Shown here: in pieces, positions 44,940 to 58,223 of the stretch | How the letters are laid out: every line of letters starts with the position of its first letter | Position numbering within the stretch: the stretch's first letter is position 1 | Source of the DNA: Hepsetus odoe | Lineage: Eukaryota > Chordata > Actinopteri > Characiformes > Hepsetidae | DNA: 64,000 bases | Assembly (NCBI GenBank): GCA_017165825.1 | Contig: CM029386.1 | Coordinates: 13,887,017 to 13,951,016 of the forward strand | Direction: 5' to 3' | Translations under genes and position numbers: made by a program | The notes under the pieces: generated by a model | What the model was told of the DNA's origin: nothing | Database searches by the model: none | The model's input: only the letters and a program-made list of their open reading frames with translations

Positions 44940-45082
44940 AAGTGATTTATTAAAGCACCCGAAGAGCAGTAGAGGGGACGGTACCTTGCTCAAGGGTAAC
45001 CCAGGACAACCTACTGGTTTGGGATTTGAACCCACAGCCTCCCGGTCCCGGGGCCTAGTCCCTGACCACTAGGCCACTGCCT
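44940..45082 (-). repeat. SINE family 1, head-half copy
   Basis: Retains 'GGTACCTTGCTCAAGGGTAA', 'GGGATTTGAACCCAC' and 'CACTAGGCCACTGCC'. The tail is missing. Confidence 0.75.
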
Positions 45083-46510
45083 AGTATATAGGCAGCTATA
45101 TTTATTTTACATGCCAAAATTTTTGAACAAACTCTGCCACTATGAACTCAAGCTCTGATGCTGTAGTTCCAGTTTTCATTTTGCCATTGAATCTGGCCTT
45201 AGACTGTTAGACCAATTTGTCACACTTCTCAATGTTGCAAGCTCTGCATAATGTCCATATAAGCCAGCTCTACCACTATGGACTAAACAGAGCACAAAAT
45301 CTAAACACAACATGGACGTGGATCAGGTTTATTTTAGACGATACCGGACCCATTACATTCTTCGTTAAAGAAATAATCTTTCAGTTTCAATGTCTGTATC
45401 TGAACTGGAAAAGAAAAGGTGGTGTAACGGTCTCTTTTCCGCATAAGTAAACACTATTCAGTTCAACAGGGTCGTGTTAAAGGCGCCCACAAACAAAACA
45501 ATACTTGGTGCAAACTTGCATAAATGTGGTGAGTAGGATTGTAACGGAAAACAGCTGAATCTTTTTAAAATATCTCCTAAGACTATTCCATTATAAAACA
45601 ATTAACACAGTGCAATTAAGAGGAGATAATGAGATGTAATGTGAGCTGTGTTGCTTTTGATTGAATAAATCACCCAGTGTTAAGCCATACAGCTACTCGC
45701 GTCTTTGCAGTGCCTCTGAGCTAGGAATTACCTTAGCGGCATGCTAAATGATTTACAGCACCAATTACAAGCATTACTTAGTCAAATCAGACAGGTGATG
45801 GCTCACTCACGGACACCTACACACAAGGTAGACCACACCTAATTACAAGAGAGCGAAACAGACAGACAGACCCAGCGGTTGATGTGTCGCTGCATGTCCA
45901 TCAACAGCTCACAAAAATCACAAGCATTCACTTATGCATGTTCCCATCTGCGCACACACACACACAGAGAGGGGAAGGGGAAGAACAAGGGAGGGGAAAG
46001 GAGGGGAAAAAAAAAAAAGCCTGATGAGTATCCGGAGCAGGGACATAGATCTGATGGAAATGAACATTCACAACAGCGCTGCGCTTTCACAACAGCATTC
46101 CACACACGTTCAAACAAACTAGTTTAGCCACGATACAGGCAGAGAGAGAGAGAGCGAGAGAACGCATGTGCGTGCAAAGCAGCAGAACACTATGGCGACA
46201 TTTTCCATCCGTCTTCTACAGAACAACATCCTTCTTTCTCTCTGCGCACTCTTCCTGATGAGGCACAGGAGGACAGATGGAGGGATAAGAAGAAGAATGG
46301 TTACATGGAGACACAGAAGGCAGAAGTAGGGCAAATTATAATGACCGAGAAAGAGGGTTTTTCCATCGTTTTTCCCCCCAAAGGTCAAAGATCAACCAGT
46401 TTGTTCTTTTTCCTATATTTCCTATCTGCACTGGAGATACAAGGGAAATGTGGGAACCTGGTGTAAACTAACAATGAGCGATGTGTTAATTGCCCGTCTA
46501 AATCTCTACA

Positions 46511-46715
46511 CGGGTGGCGGTGGTCCAGTGGTAGGGTACTTGCCTATGGACCTGTGGCTCAAGAGGTCCCAGGTTTGAATCCCACCTCCAGCACTACCAC
46601 CACTGGGTCCCTGAGCAAGACCCTGAACCCTGAGTGTCTCCAGGGGGACTGTCCCTGTAGTTAGGACATGGAAGTCGCTCTGAATGAGTGTAAATGTACA
46701 ATGTAAATGTACACA
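46511..46715 (+). repeat. SINE family 2 copy
   Basis: A different tRNA-derived SINE: GGTGGCGGTGGTCCAGTGGT (A-box-like), CAGGTTTGAATCCCACCTCC (B-box-like), 'CCTGAGCAAGACCCTGAACC', and a tail with 'GTCGCTCTGAATGAGTGTAA' followed by ATGTA repeats. Confidence 0.75.
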
Positions 46716-48946
46716 CTTGCTTCAAACAGCTGGGCTTAGAAACCTCGTGTAGTTTGTTCCTCTATATCCACTATTAGACTTTTTTTTTTTGCCCAAAAAT
46801 CTCTCTCAGCTAATTATAACTGCCGCCAACTGGACGTCATCTGAGCCTTGCTTCTATATTTCCAAAGACATGAACATGATCAACTGTATTAGAAACCACT
46901 TCACAGCTCCATACTGTGTGAACAGTTTCTTCTGAGCTACCTCGGCTCTGAGGCTCCAGCACGAAAGCAAAGAAGCAAATTTCAAACCCATCCTGTTTGA
47001 TGAACCATATCTGAGGTAAGGACACATACCATCAAAAGGAAGTTGAAAACGACTTAGTTGGGCAGGGATGGAGTGAAGAATGGACAGGAGGTATGGGAGG
47101 CAGAAGGTGACGGACTGTGCGTGGTGTCACTAAAGCAGGAGAAGCTGACAGAACAGTCTGTTGCCTGACAGCAGTTTAGAGCGGTGTTTTGGAGGCTGTC
47201 AGCCCACTGGACAGCCAACATTCATCTTCATCATCGCCTCTTCCTAGTGCAGCCGTCTCTTTAAGAACACACCCCCACAACCTGAATCCCAGCAAGACCC
47301 ACCTAAGCAAGGTAGTGTGTGTATACATGCGCACACACACACACTGCGCTGTGGCATCCTGACATTCCATGGAGCCAGGTCATCTACCTCTGGAGGAATG
47401 TTAACAGGCCTACAAGTAATGATTAAATCTGTGATAAACCTCTTAACTAGACCTTTTAAAATGGCTCTCTTTTGTTCCTCTCACCACCACTGGAGTGATT
47501 TTGGTTTCTCACAAACCCAAATTTAGCAAAAGGACACAAGCGCTTGTTACGAGAACGAGCGTGTAGATCAGCGTTGTATCAAATTTCAAAGCATGAATGG
47601 GGAGATGTATCTTTAGCTTAGTAACACTAGATGTGATACTGGGGTGAAGCGTGGCCAAGCAAGCTCAGCGTATCCAGATGTATCCCGTTTCTCAAACAAG
47701 TACACAAAACTGCAAGAAGGACCCAGAACATTTGGCGCACATCATAAGCAACAGCGGCACTATATGTACAAACAAAACCCTTACAGTCCGAAGGATTTTA
47801 AACATAAGTCATATTCTGAACTACATCATCTTCTATCCAACAAACTATTTAAACTGTACACTTTTCCCCCTAAATAGTCATTTCTAAAACTTGCTCACTC
47901 TTAATGCAGGTGCAGAAAATGCCACTAAGGCTACATTGGGCCTCTAGTAAGGGCAATTTCAAACGTAGTTTTTAACTTGTTATTCCTGGATTAGTACAGT
48001 GATAGATGGTATGTGTGTTTATGTAGCAAAATAACATTCTTATAGTTTTTGTGCAAATTTCAGTTGGTGATTATAATAAAGATATCAGCATTAGTTCCTG
48101 CAACAGGTGGAAATCAGATTGTTGCATTATCCTGAGGAATCTACAATGAGAGAACTCAAAAGCAAAAATGCCCCAGAGCTTTAGAAAAGACCTTCCACAT
48201 CACCCGTCAGTACAACCGGCTCGAAAATATTCAAAATAAAAATCCTGGAAACATAACTAATTGTCCCAGGACAGCTGACAGATGAGTCACACATGATTTC
48301 ACACATAAAGGTACACCCTTACACACACAAAAAAAGGTAAGAGGGAAGCCAGCAGTCACTCAAAAAAAGCTCCAGGACAACCTGGAAGCAGAAAGCAACA
48401 ACATTTACATGCAGGAAATCATCTCATTTCCTGGAAACCCCATGCAAATATCATCCATTTAAAATGATGCACAGAAATGCAGCACCAAATTCCTACCAAA
48501 AAAAAAATTAATTTTAAAAAGCGCTTCAAATGATATCATACCCCAGTGAAGTAAAGAGGTGGGAACATTACAGTTCTCTACAAACAGAACTGATATGTTA
48601 CACTGCATGGAGGGAAGCGTGGAGTGATGCAACAGGAGATATTAGACGAGAATTTAATCTCATCATCCAAGAACGTAGAAAAATTCATCAAGAGCAGCTC
48701 TCAAGACCTACAGCCCAAACACCCTCAGACTGGCAGACGGCAAAAAAAATAACACTATTATTTTGAGGCGTTCTGAACACTCACACCCCCAAAAAAGATT
48801 CAACCAATAAAAAATAAATAAAAGCTAAAACAGTATTATTTCTGCTGTAAATGTAAAACATGAGGTTAAACCAATTTAGTAAATAAGGTTTTGGGTAAAA
48901 CAAAGCACCTCTGGGGGGGGGAAAGGAAGGAGAGAAAAAAAAAAAT

Positions 48947-48952
<6 letters not shown>

Positions 48953-48989
<37 letters not shown>
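48953..48989. repeat. (AC)n microsatellite
   Basis: About 18 AC units that run directly into the left end of the mariner-derived element. Confidence 0.9.
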
Positions 48990-48990
<1 letters not shown>

Positions 48991-49536
48991 CTGTGCAAAA
49001 GTTTTAGGCAGGTGTGGAAAAAATGCTGTGAACAAAGAATGCTTTCAGAAATATAAATAATGATTGTTTATTTTGATCAATTTACAAAATGCAAAGTGAG
49101 CGAACAAAAGAAAAATCTAAATCAAATCAATATTTGGTGTTTCTACCTTTTGCCTTCAAACCAGCATCAGTTCTTCTGGCCCCCACAGAGCCCTGATCTC
49201 AACATCATCCAGTGTGTCTGGATCACATGAAGAGACAGAAGGATGTGAGGAAGCCTACATCCACAGAAGATCTGTGCTCAGTTCTCCAAGATGTTTGGAA
49301 CAACCTACCAGCCGAGTTCCTTCAAACACTGTGTGCAAGTGTACCTAGAAGAACTGATGCTGTTTTGAAGGCAAAGGGTGGTCACACCAAATACTGATTT
49401 GATTTAGATTTCTCTTTTGTTCATTCACTGCATTTTGTTGATTGATGAAAATAAATGATTAACACTTCCATTTCTGAAAGCATTCTTTGTTTACAGCATT
49501 TTTCACACCTGCCTAAAACTTTTGCACAGTTCTGTA
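48985..49536 (+). mobile_element. Mariner/Tc1-derived non-autonomous element
   Basis: The left end, CTGTGCAAAAGTTTTAGGCA, is matched by the inverted right end, TGCCTAAAACTTTTGCACAG, and inverted similarity extends for about 200 bases. The middle keeps only the 3' part of a transposase: PQSPDLNIIQCVW in one frame, then CLDHMKRQKDVRKPTSTEDL and KGGHTKY in another. The last catalytic acidic residue position reads IQ rather than IE. It is about 550 bp long, an internally deleted copy. The left flank merges with an AC microsatellite. Confidence 0.8.
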
Positions 49537-51339
49537 TATATACACATATATAAAAAAATAAATAAATAAAAAAAATTTAAAAAAAAGGTAGAAAGCAGCT
49601 TGTAGCCACAGCAGACACACCTTTGCCCCCCCCAAATCCTCTCTCTCATGCCCTCCTTATCTTCCTTCATGCAAAATGCCAAAGATGTCAGAATTCCCAG
49701 CGCCGTCGTCTGCTTGCTTCATAAAACCAGTGCACCCTGAGATTTTTCCAAATGCATTTGCTGAAAACTACTCAGGCTTGGGCTGAACCCAGCGACCCTA
49801 ACAGCAGACAAGTGTTCACTTCTTCTTTTTCCTCCCCCCCCCCTCACACTCGCTCACTGCAAAGCTATACTCCTGGCTGGACGTTTTTCTTTTGTTTGGT
49901 CGAATGTCAGTGGGACTCGTAGTGCTCGCTCTTGCTCTGCTACCAGAGTTGGCACAGATTCCCGGTCCAGGACAGCCTGCCAAAGGCTTGGCGCCGGGTG
50001 GACATGATGTCAGACAACCAGCTGGTGAGAAGGGTGATGTGCAGTGGCACGTAAAGGTGCACACGTGCGAGAAAACGTCCACACTTAGCACTCGCTCACA
50101 AAAATTCACTTCCATTTGCATACGTTACAGACCATCAGTGTGGAAACTTACCCTTTAAAGTCGCCAAAGAATCTAGAAACAGACGTCCTATTGCCTCAAT
50201 GCTGCCTGAAGTCTAATTCAGAACGAGGTGCATCACTGGAACATTTTAGATCAGACAGTGAAGTATACCGCAAGGAAAATTTATTTAAAAAAATAATAAT
50301 AAAAAATTTAATCAATAGAATCCCCTCCAAAAGAAAAACGGAGTTACAAGGTCTTAAGATTATGCTCTAAACACATTCTCTTCAAACAAAAATGCACAGA
50401 CAAGGCCAGACCAGGCAAGGTTTTCCACAGTTTTCCCTCATAAACCATAAAGCAAATGAACCAGGGCAAAGCGAGGGAGACAGAAAGAGTTCAGCCTGAT
50501 GGCAGAAGTTTCTGAGCCAACTGGTTCATTCCAGCAACATCGTCTATAAAAGAGACAGCAGTGTTCGCAATTAAACACACACATACCCACAGACATACAC
50601 TTTGAAGTCCAGCAGAATCAGTTAATCTCTGGCTCATTCAGCAGGCTGGCAATGATGCCACACACACAGTCTTGCTGGCACACTGGTAAAGTGACACAAC
50701 CTGCTTCTGGCATGGAGGGAACACGCTGGCGCAGCTGGACCTCTCCACATCCCTGAGAGGTTGGCCGACACACACACACAGCTTTTTTTTTTTTTTCCCC
50801 CTCCCTTTCTTTAAATGAAGCCAAGGGGAATGAGGAAAGATAGAAATTTGCCTCGTTAGCAAAGAGGATTATGTGAGAATGGAAGAATAAATGATGGTAA
50901 AATGTATTATATTAAAAAAAAGAAGAAAAAAAACAAAAACACACAACTCTATTCTCTACTAAACTCTAAAAATTCTAGTAGCATTTCCCCCAAGGGGTGG
51001 CACAAAAAAAAAAGCAGAAAAGGCCAAAATGAAGCATAATTCGATGTAAAGAATTTAGCTTAGTGTTCATTCGTTGAAGAACAGCCACCAAAAGGAAAAA
51101 ATCTGTTACTGTTGGGATTTTAAATCTTCCTGTTTATGTTCACGATGCTGGTTTAAAGTGAAGACTCCAGCCGTGAGTGTCACACATGCATCGCAAAGTG
51201 CTTAGAATTAGCGGTGTATTGTGGGTAAGCGTAATAAGACTGGGAGGGGGGAAAAAAAAAAAAAAAAAGCATTATGTTTGCTAAAGTGCTTCTGGCTGAC
51301 AAACCGTATTTGGGACAGATGGCCTGGTGCTCCAGGGGA

Positions 51340-51362
51340 GAGGCTAGGCTAGGCTAGGCTAG
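51340..51362. repeat. Short (GGCTA)n tandem repeat
   Basis: Four copies of GGCTA followed by GGTCAGGGCAGGGTCAG-type partial repeats. Confidence 0.8.
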
Positions 51363-54300
51363 GTCAGGGCAGGGTCAGTCGGTCACCAGTGAGAGACCAG
51401 GAGGGATGAAACATGCTGGCACGCAACAGCCATGGCTGGCACTCACACCGTTCTTGTTAGGTGAAGCTTTGTTGTCCACGATTTGACTGAATCGCATCCC
51501 GAAATTCCTGAGTACCTCTCCAAAAAAGCCAACAGCCCAAAATGCTGCAGCTTCCTAAACTCGGGCATTCTGTACGAATGTGTTCAGAAGTAGTTTTGCA
51601 GAGTCTGCAGCAAATCAAGCCACAGAGCAACATGGAAACGTGTTATTGAAGAAGGTCAGGTTATACTCAGACATCTGATGCTCGCCAAAGTTAAATACCT
51701 GCCTTTGACAACTCGATGGATCAACGTCACTGCAACCCATCACTGGACTCAAGCTCCTCTTTTCATGAAATTATGAGTAGTTGCAAAATAACTGGCAGGA
51801 GTGGAAAATACTTGAGTATCTGTATTTTGTTACCGTAAATAAAGCAGTAATTTAGAAGAACAGAGAATCTATGAAACTGCATACGGCTAATGTTGCCAGT
51901 TTTCCACAGGAAAAGTACCATTTTCTTTAAACATCCCACCAAACCAGCCCGAAACTGCCCAGAATTTGTCTCCCTGTAAGGACCAACGTCACTGCTTCAA
52001 AACCGGACATGCATAAATGCTGACCCTTAAACGCCAGCATATTTTTGGCTCCATATTTCAACTTTAACTGAGTAAAACTGACAGCACCCATGCTTTCATT
52101 CGAGGACATTCACTGGTTATTGAACCTGGTTGCCGTAAACAAGGTGCGATGCTATGAAGCCAGATACGAGCTGTGGCTCTGCTCCTCATGAAAAACCAGA
52201 GGCTCTATTCACATGCTTCAACCTGCAGGCCATGCAAAACCTACAGTAAAGCAATAAACAAGAAATCAAGTTATCCTCAAATGCTAACAGCAAAGGTAAC
52301 TGTTGGTATGAAACTCTGGGCTGGAAGTGCAGATCTAAAAAGGCAGGTAGCATTGCATTTTAAACCGGAAACTCGATGCTACGCGAGACTTCTTAACAAG
52401 TGTGTAGCAATTTCTCATCAGGCTGAATGAGGTGTGGTCAGCACGTTTGTATAAAGAGCATGAATCAATTATTTAGCATGCCAAAAAGCCCCGAAATACT
52501 TCACAGAAACAGGAATCTTAACTTCTTAAATTCTTTCCCCAACTTCAAATCCACATTAATATCTCAGTGCTATCAAATGCCCTAAAATATTTCACCTTGA
52601 TGAAGAGATTACCTCTGATTTGCCTTTAACGATATCAAAATCCCCACCTGGGTGACAGTACTAAGCCCCCCGGCTGTTTTATCCTGCAGTCCTGTAGTTC
52701 CATTATGCCATGAATTTATCACGGCCTGGAACGCTGCTTCAAGTCTGACTCGGCCTTTATTAGAGGAAATTTCATTCTTCCAGCAGAAACCGGTTAACAT
52801 AAGTGTGACTCGCCATTTAGGCTTACACCGACTTTTCTGCACGTTATAAGCAAGGCCCAATAAGAACGTTCCTTTAATTAGCTTTGTTGTTTTTCTTGCC
52901 ATGCTGGCTCAACAGATCAACAAAACATTTAAATCATTTCCAAAGAGAAGAGAGGAAACCTTGTATAAGTGTTGAGGAGTAGGTGAAATTTAAAAAAAAA
53001 GGCAGCAAATAGGACAAACAAAGGAAATCCAATGATTAAAGCACTGGCTCGAGCTGTTAAAGGGCAGGAGTTAAGTCCTACTCTAGCCAGTGGGTTAATA
53101 AAGCTCTCCCTCCTACACATTAATTATAATCACCCTTAATTATCGGCTGTACCAAAGCCGACTGCTGACCACAACCTAAACACAAACACCTTAATGGAAG
53201 AGATGTAGCTAATCAAAGAGCATGGAAGCAAATAAGGCTAGCCGTCACACGGAAACAGCACGCAATTAGCGCACACCACGCAACCTCCCACCATGCAAAC
53301 ACACACACACACACACAATATCACCATCCAGGACACCGACAGACACATGCACACACACCCAGGCGCATTAGTGGGGGATGGCGCGAGCAGGAAGGCTGCA
53401 GTGATTACAGCTCGGTCCTGCGAGGGAATGTGTGTCTGTATGAGACAGTAATGAATGGAGGCCAGTAGAGGCTGAGGCCTTGGGACTGACCTGCAGCCAG
53501 GGACCGTCTGCACTGTCCACAGGGTGCTCAGACACAGCTCTGAACACATCACATCACACACACACACACCTCCAGCTACAGAAACGGGCAGGTTCTTCCA
53601 CCCAGACATAATATTGTGTGTTCATTTTTCACAATAGGCATCACAATTTATTCTGAAGTCGGTGTTTTTCAAAAGCCAATACATTTTCCTTCATGAAGCT
53701 ATTTATTTAAGCAGGAAAGAACAGCCAGTTATTTTATTCACCGGTATGTGGCTGGATTGTGAAAAGGCCTACTGTAACGAAACTGACCCCATTTAAAATA
53801 TAAACGTCACTAAAGTAAGCAACTTTTTTTAAAAGGACGTTTTAACAGCTATTATGCATTTTCTGTAGCTGCTTTCTTTCAAAATTGTTCCGTTTTTGTT
53901 AAATGTTTGACCTTAATGTGTATTAGCATTTTGTTGGGGTGTGTGTGTGTAATAAGGAATGGTTGCAGTCTAAACAAAATTAAATACTTTAAGGATTATT
54001 TTACAACTGTTCCAAAAAACGTAAATGAAATCTTATGCCCTGCTTGTCAAGATTAGCCCAATCGTGTCTGAGCACATCTCGGGTGTGTTTTAGTGCACTT
54101 AAGTTTGTGAATTGTTGAATAAATAGATGTTTATGCAAAGATTTTGACTGGTAACCATGCTGGCCCTCGTGAGATATTCAGACATCATGCATCTTAAAAA
54201 TCCAGAGGATGCATTTATGCAAACACAGGTTTGCAATTAGCAATTTAACATTCTTACCTTACGAACCAATAAGCTTGAAACTGAACTAATGACTGACTTG

Positions 54301-55703
54301 ACCTGAGCGCTTAAAAGTAGGTTCTCGACTCCACAATACCAGAGGAATTAATACACACCCTACACAGCGCGATGCGACGTGAACAAGATCTATTTCAGGC
54401 TAAATTTCTTGCAGGGTTGGACTAATTCTCGTATTTTTACCTTGATAGCTGGTATCGTGAGTGGCACCTTAAGTTGAATTAAAAGGCCTAAACAATTAAA
54501 TCGTGTTAAATTACATGGCAAGAAACATGTTTATCTGCACCCTAAAGACACAAGGAAGCTTGCAAAGCTTACGTCAGCGCACTAAGCAACCACGGCCAAA
54601 ACCGAGACAGATCCTCCAAGCATTACAGCACTTCGCCAAATGTGGGAGAGGTAGAGTAAAAGGGAAGGAAAAAAAGAAGAACAAAAAAACAAAGAGAAAC
54701 AGAAAAGAGAAGAGAGAGAGAGAGAGAGGGAAATTTCCTTTCAGAAAAATAAGCAAATCCCTGTTTTTCATTCACATTCTTCCGTTCTCTTCCTCAAAAA
54801 CATTGTCATTTTTGGACACGGGGAGGGAAATCGGATCAGTCTCCATGCTGAAGAAGTCCACAAAGCAAATTAAAAACCCAGACTGAACTGGGACACAAAT
54901 GGGATGGTGCAGCTCACGGTGACCACTGTGTTGTGGTCCATTTGGTGTGAGAATAGGGGACTAAAGAATAGAGAAACAAAAGGCACAGCCAAAACGAAAC
55001 GGACAAAATTACACTTACAAAAGAACTCCGTCTCAGCCCTTTAGGGTGACTTTGACAAAAGAACTCGGGACAGCTAAAACGGTACTAGTACTCATGTCAA
55101 ACGCTGAATTTTCTCCATTCCCCCCCACCCACTTAGTCTTGATCATTTCCATCCACTATCTAGGCCCAACCATCAGGCTTGAAGCACCACAGCATCAAGG
55201 GATCAAGCTCATGGTTTCAAATTAAAAGCGAACGTCCGGACACCTCTCACGAGTTACTGCCGCGAGCTCATCAGTGCGACTATTTATCAACCCGCCAGTA
55301 AGAGGTGACTGTGCTTAACAAGACATGCACTTGGCACTATGCTGATCACCAAAGTATTACCTTCCACTACCTGTTAACTAAACTTCAAATAAGATTTTTC
55401 ACCAAACCACTGCATTAAGACTCCTGCACTTCACGCCTTCCTCTGTTAAACTGCCTGAATCGGTGGTTCTGACGCGTCCAACAGCTATAAAATGAGTCAT
55501 ACAGTACAAGACCACTAGAACATTTAACCACATTGGAACCACTTACTGTCCACCTGACTCAAATCTGTACCAACAGTGTTAAATCACATGCTTACTACTC
55601 CACTCAACCTTGCTGGCATGTAAATACATAATATTTAGACCCATACAGAACATGTGACTGCGTGTGTTTGTGTGTGTGTGTGTGCTCATCATGCAAAACC
55701 TAC

Positions 55704-55925
55704 CTTAAATGACCCTGGGGTCTCTCAGAATCTCCGGGTCCTCCTCATCTGAAGAGATAGATCCCTTTACAGTCTGTGTGCGTCTGCGTATTCGAGTACG
55801 TATGGCTCTTTTCTTTTGTCGATTCCACCAGAGTGAGTCTGAAAGAATTAGGGTCCTGGGGGCTGTTTCAGAGCGCCGGTTACGGGTTCTTTCTCAGGAG
55901 ACGATCAGAAAATCCATACGCAGAC
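55704..55925 (-). other. bcl9: Candidate bcl9 5' untranslated exon (222 nt)
   Basis: The - strand acceptor CTCTGCAG and donor TTTAAG|GTAGGT bound 222 nt. The sequence does not resemble any repeat in the window. One - strand frame is open for 62 codons without an ATG start (it follows a TGA) and ends at TAA just before the donor. It includes Arg-rich RTRIRRRTQTVKGS and SSDEEDPEILRD. As no splice partner gives an in-frame start, I take it as leader sequence of bcl9. A relic coding exon is possible. Confidence 0.4.
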
Positions 55926-56912
55926 CTGCAGAGACAGAAATAAAGCAACGTCAGCCTTTTGCAGCCATATTGGTGCACAATATGACAAATATGGCAAAAG
56001 CCATTTCACGATCCCACGAAATCCATCTTAATGTATTCTGATTTTCGGATATTTGAAAAGACACGCTGCACCAACAGGGACGTGTGTAAATGAACCCGTG
56101 ATGTGGATCACTGAAAGGCAGGGATCATCAAAATCACAACAAAAAAAAAAAAAAAAGGAGTGCATTAAAAATAATAATAAATCTGCCTGATGTTATGACA
56201 ATGATTCCACATACAATATCCAACAATAAAGCACAAGCCACAGGTTAATATGTTATTCCTGAGCTTAAAGGCACTTCAGCAAAATGGGCTTTTGCTTCCC
56301 AGCTCTCAACTTTGAGGTAGAGGAATATATTTTCAGAGGACGGAGAGAATCTGCCCTCACTGTGAGCTGGCATGTTTAGTTTATTATATTTCAAGTAATG
56401 GGAGTGTTAAACCGAGTGCTTTATTTACTCCCGTCTGTGGAACGCATTGTTCGATAACTGTGCATAAATAGATCAGGGAAGATGCATCTAATCTGCTCTG
56501 TGCGTTCCCAAGTCATTTTTTTAAGCCACCAACTTACTTAAACATTTCTCTTCTCTTGGTCTCTCCCATTGAAACACAAAAATAAACAGAATTCATCACA
56601 CGCACTCACTCATCCATCCTGACCACTTTACTGGGCGTTTATATGAGGTATAAAAGGTGTGACTCACATGCTCATAACCGGTGGGAACGTTTAATGAACC
56701 TAAAACTGTTTTAAAGTCCCTGCAACACATTAGTATTAAATCATCATACCTGTTGACCACGTCCCTCTAAGAGTGCAATCATGCATTTGTGAAGTGCTTT
56801 TGGAGAAAAAAAAAAAAAGATCAAAAACAGTTATACATAATGTGTCACTATAAAAGCTGAAAAGGCTACAATATTACTTAATGGCAACATAACACACAGT
56901 CCAGCGCTACAC

Positions 56913-57150
56913 TAGGCTCAGGGGGTCATGGGTTTGAAACCCGGACCAGGAGGTTGCCCTGAGTAAGGTAGTGTCCCCGTCACTGGGAGCTGGACATAGC
57001 CGTCCCCCTGCTGCACGTTGTGTAAGGGTTAAATGCTGGGGCAGCAGTAGCCTAGTGGTTAGGGACACAGCCCCAGGATCGGAAAGTTGCGGGTTTGAAT
57101 CCCAGACCAGCGGGGCACCCTGAGATACCTTTGAGCAAGGTCCCATCCAC
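56913..57150 (+). repeat. Two tandem SINE family 1 pieces
   Basis: A head-truncated copy (about 56913-57041) is directly followed by a second head at 57038 (GGGGCAGCAGTAGCCTAGTG). Both show the B-box-like GGGTTTGAA-CCC and the 'CCCTGAG' body. The second is cut off at about 57150. Confidence 0.7.
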
Positions 57151-58013
57151 ATCTTCGAGATCAAGCTTGATCCGTATCTGAGGCTTTAGAGTGACATGCT
57201 GGAGATCCGTTTGATCCAACCTCTTATTTCTTAGCATCAGAGAAACACCGCATATAAGCGGTGCTTTACCGAGGCCTGAAACTACGGAGCAGCTACTCTG
57301 GATACGACACTGCATGCTGTATGTTTGCACCAATAATGATAATCTTCCACGAAAACATGTAATATATAGAACAAGGGAAGTAAATCGGTGTCAAAACTCT
57401 GAAAAAGAAGTTCACGGTTCGTTTCGATGGGTTCAACACACTGCACGTGTACAGGCGCTGTGATCACTGTGCGTGCCTTGCTTTTCCAGATCCAATGAGA
57501 TGTCTATATTGTGCCTTCCAAACAAACACTTCAAAAAAGAGATCAACCACCAAAGCCCAGGCATGGATAACCCACAGACCCTGCAGGGCCGGCGCGCTGT
57601 GTGCAGCAGCCAAACGAGCTCCAATGTGCAGAACGGATGCCAACGGGAAGCGGAGAAAACACTGGGGAACCCTCTTCGACAAACTCGTTTAATGCATTCC
57701 ACCACATGCTAATTTTCAAAACCAAAATCTATGGCAGCAATTACATGACTCACACTGCGGATAGGTGCAGCGGGTATTCCATTCAGCAACACAAATGCAG
57801 CAAAAGCAGGGAAAAAAAAAAAAAAGGGTTTTGGCTAAAAACGGCCAGATCTTGCACAGCAGGAAAGTTCTGGGTTCCTGCCTAGCAATTTCCATACTGG
57901 TACCATTCTGAATTTGACCACTGCCTGAGGTCGGGGGTAACATGGTGCCAAGTGAGGAGATGCTGATGAGCTTCCGTGATTTGGTCCGTGAATCTTGCAG
58001 CTCCTAAACTAAT

Positions 58014-58223
58014 GAAAAGTGAAAGCACAACACACGGTGAATCACGACGAAATGCAGCCTCTGCTTTTAACCCACACACACGCATGCAGCAGCTATTGGA
58101 AAGTGCCCGGGGGGCAGTGATGGGGACGGTACCTTGCTCAAGGGTACCTCACTGGTCAGGGATTTGAACTCACGACCTTCCAATCCTGAGGTCAGCTCCC
58201 TAACCACTAGGCCAACGCTGCCC
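58014..58223 (-). repeat. SINE family 1 copy
   Basis: Blocks 'GAAAAGTGAAAGCACAACAC', 'GGTACCTTGCTCAAGGGTAC', 'GGGATTTGAACTCACGACC', and head 'CACTAGGCCAACGCTGCCC'. Confidence 0.8.

Larger units (their letters stand above)
40442..55703 (-). other. bcl9: Large bcl9 5' intron, second part
   Basis: About 15 kb without recognised coding sequence. It holds SINE copies (40838-41099, 43817-44069, 44940-45082, 46511-46715), an A-run at about 41969-42003, (AAAT)n at about 42138-42172, a mariner-derived element at 48985-49536, and several CA and GA tracts. Confidence 0.45.

Noticed and set aside
48901..48990. CRISPR-like or spaced repeat array
   Set aside because: The repeats here are dinucleotide microsatellites, and the genome is eukaryotic.
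53025..53110. tRNA-like sequence near 53.03 kb
   Set aside because: Fragments resemble A and B boxes only loosely, and no acceptor or T-stem pairing could be made.
54503..54886. 127-codon + strand Lys/Arg-rich frame
   Set aside because: Its basic stretch is translated from an A/G-rich simple sequence at 54655-54730. No start context or domain supports it.
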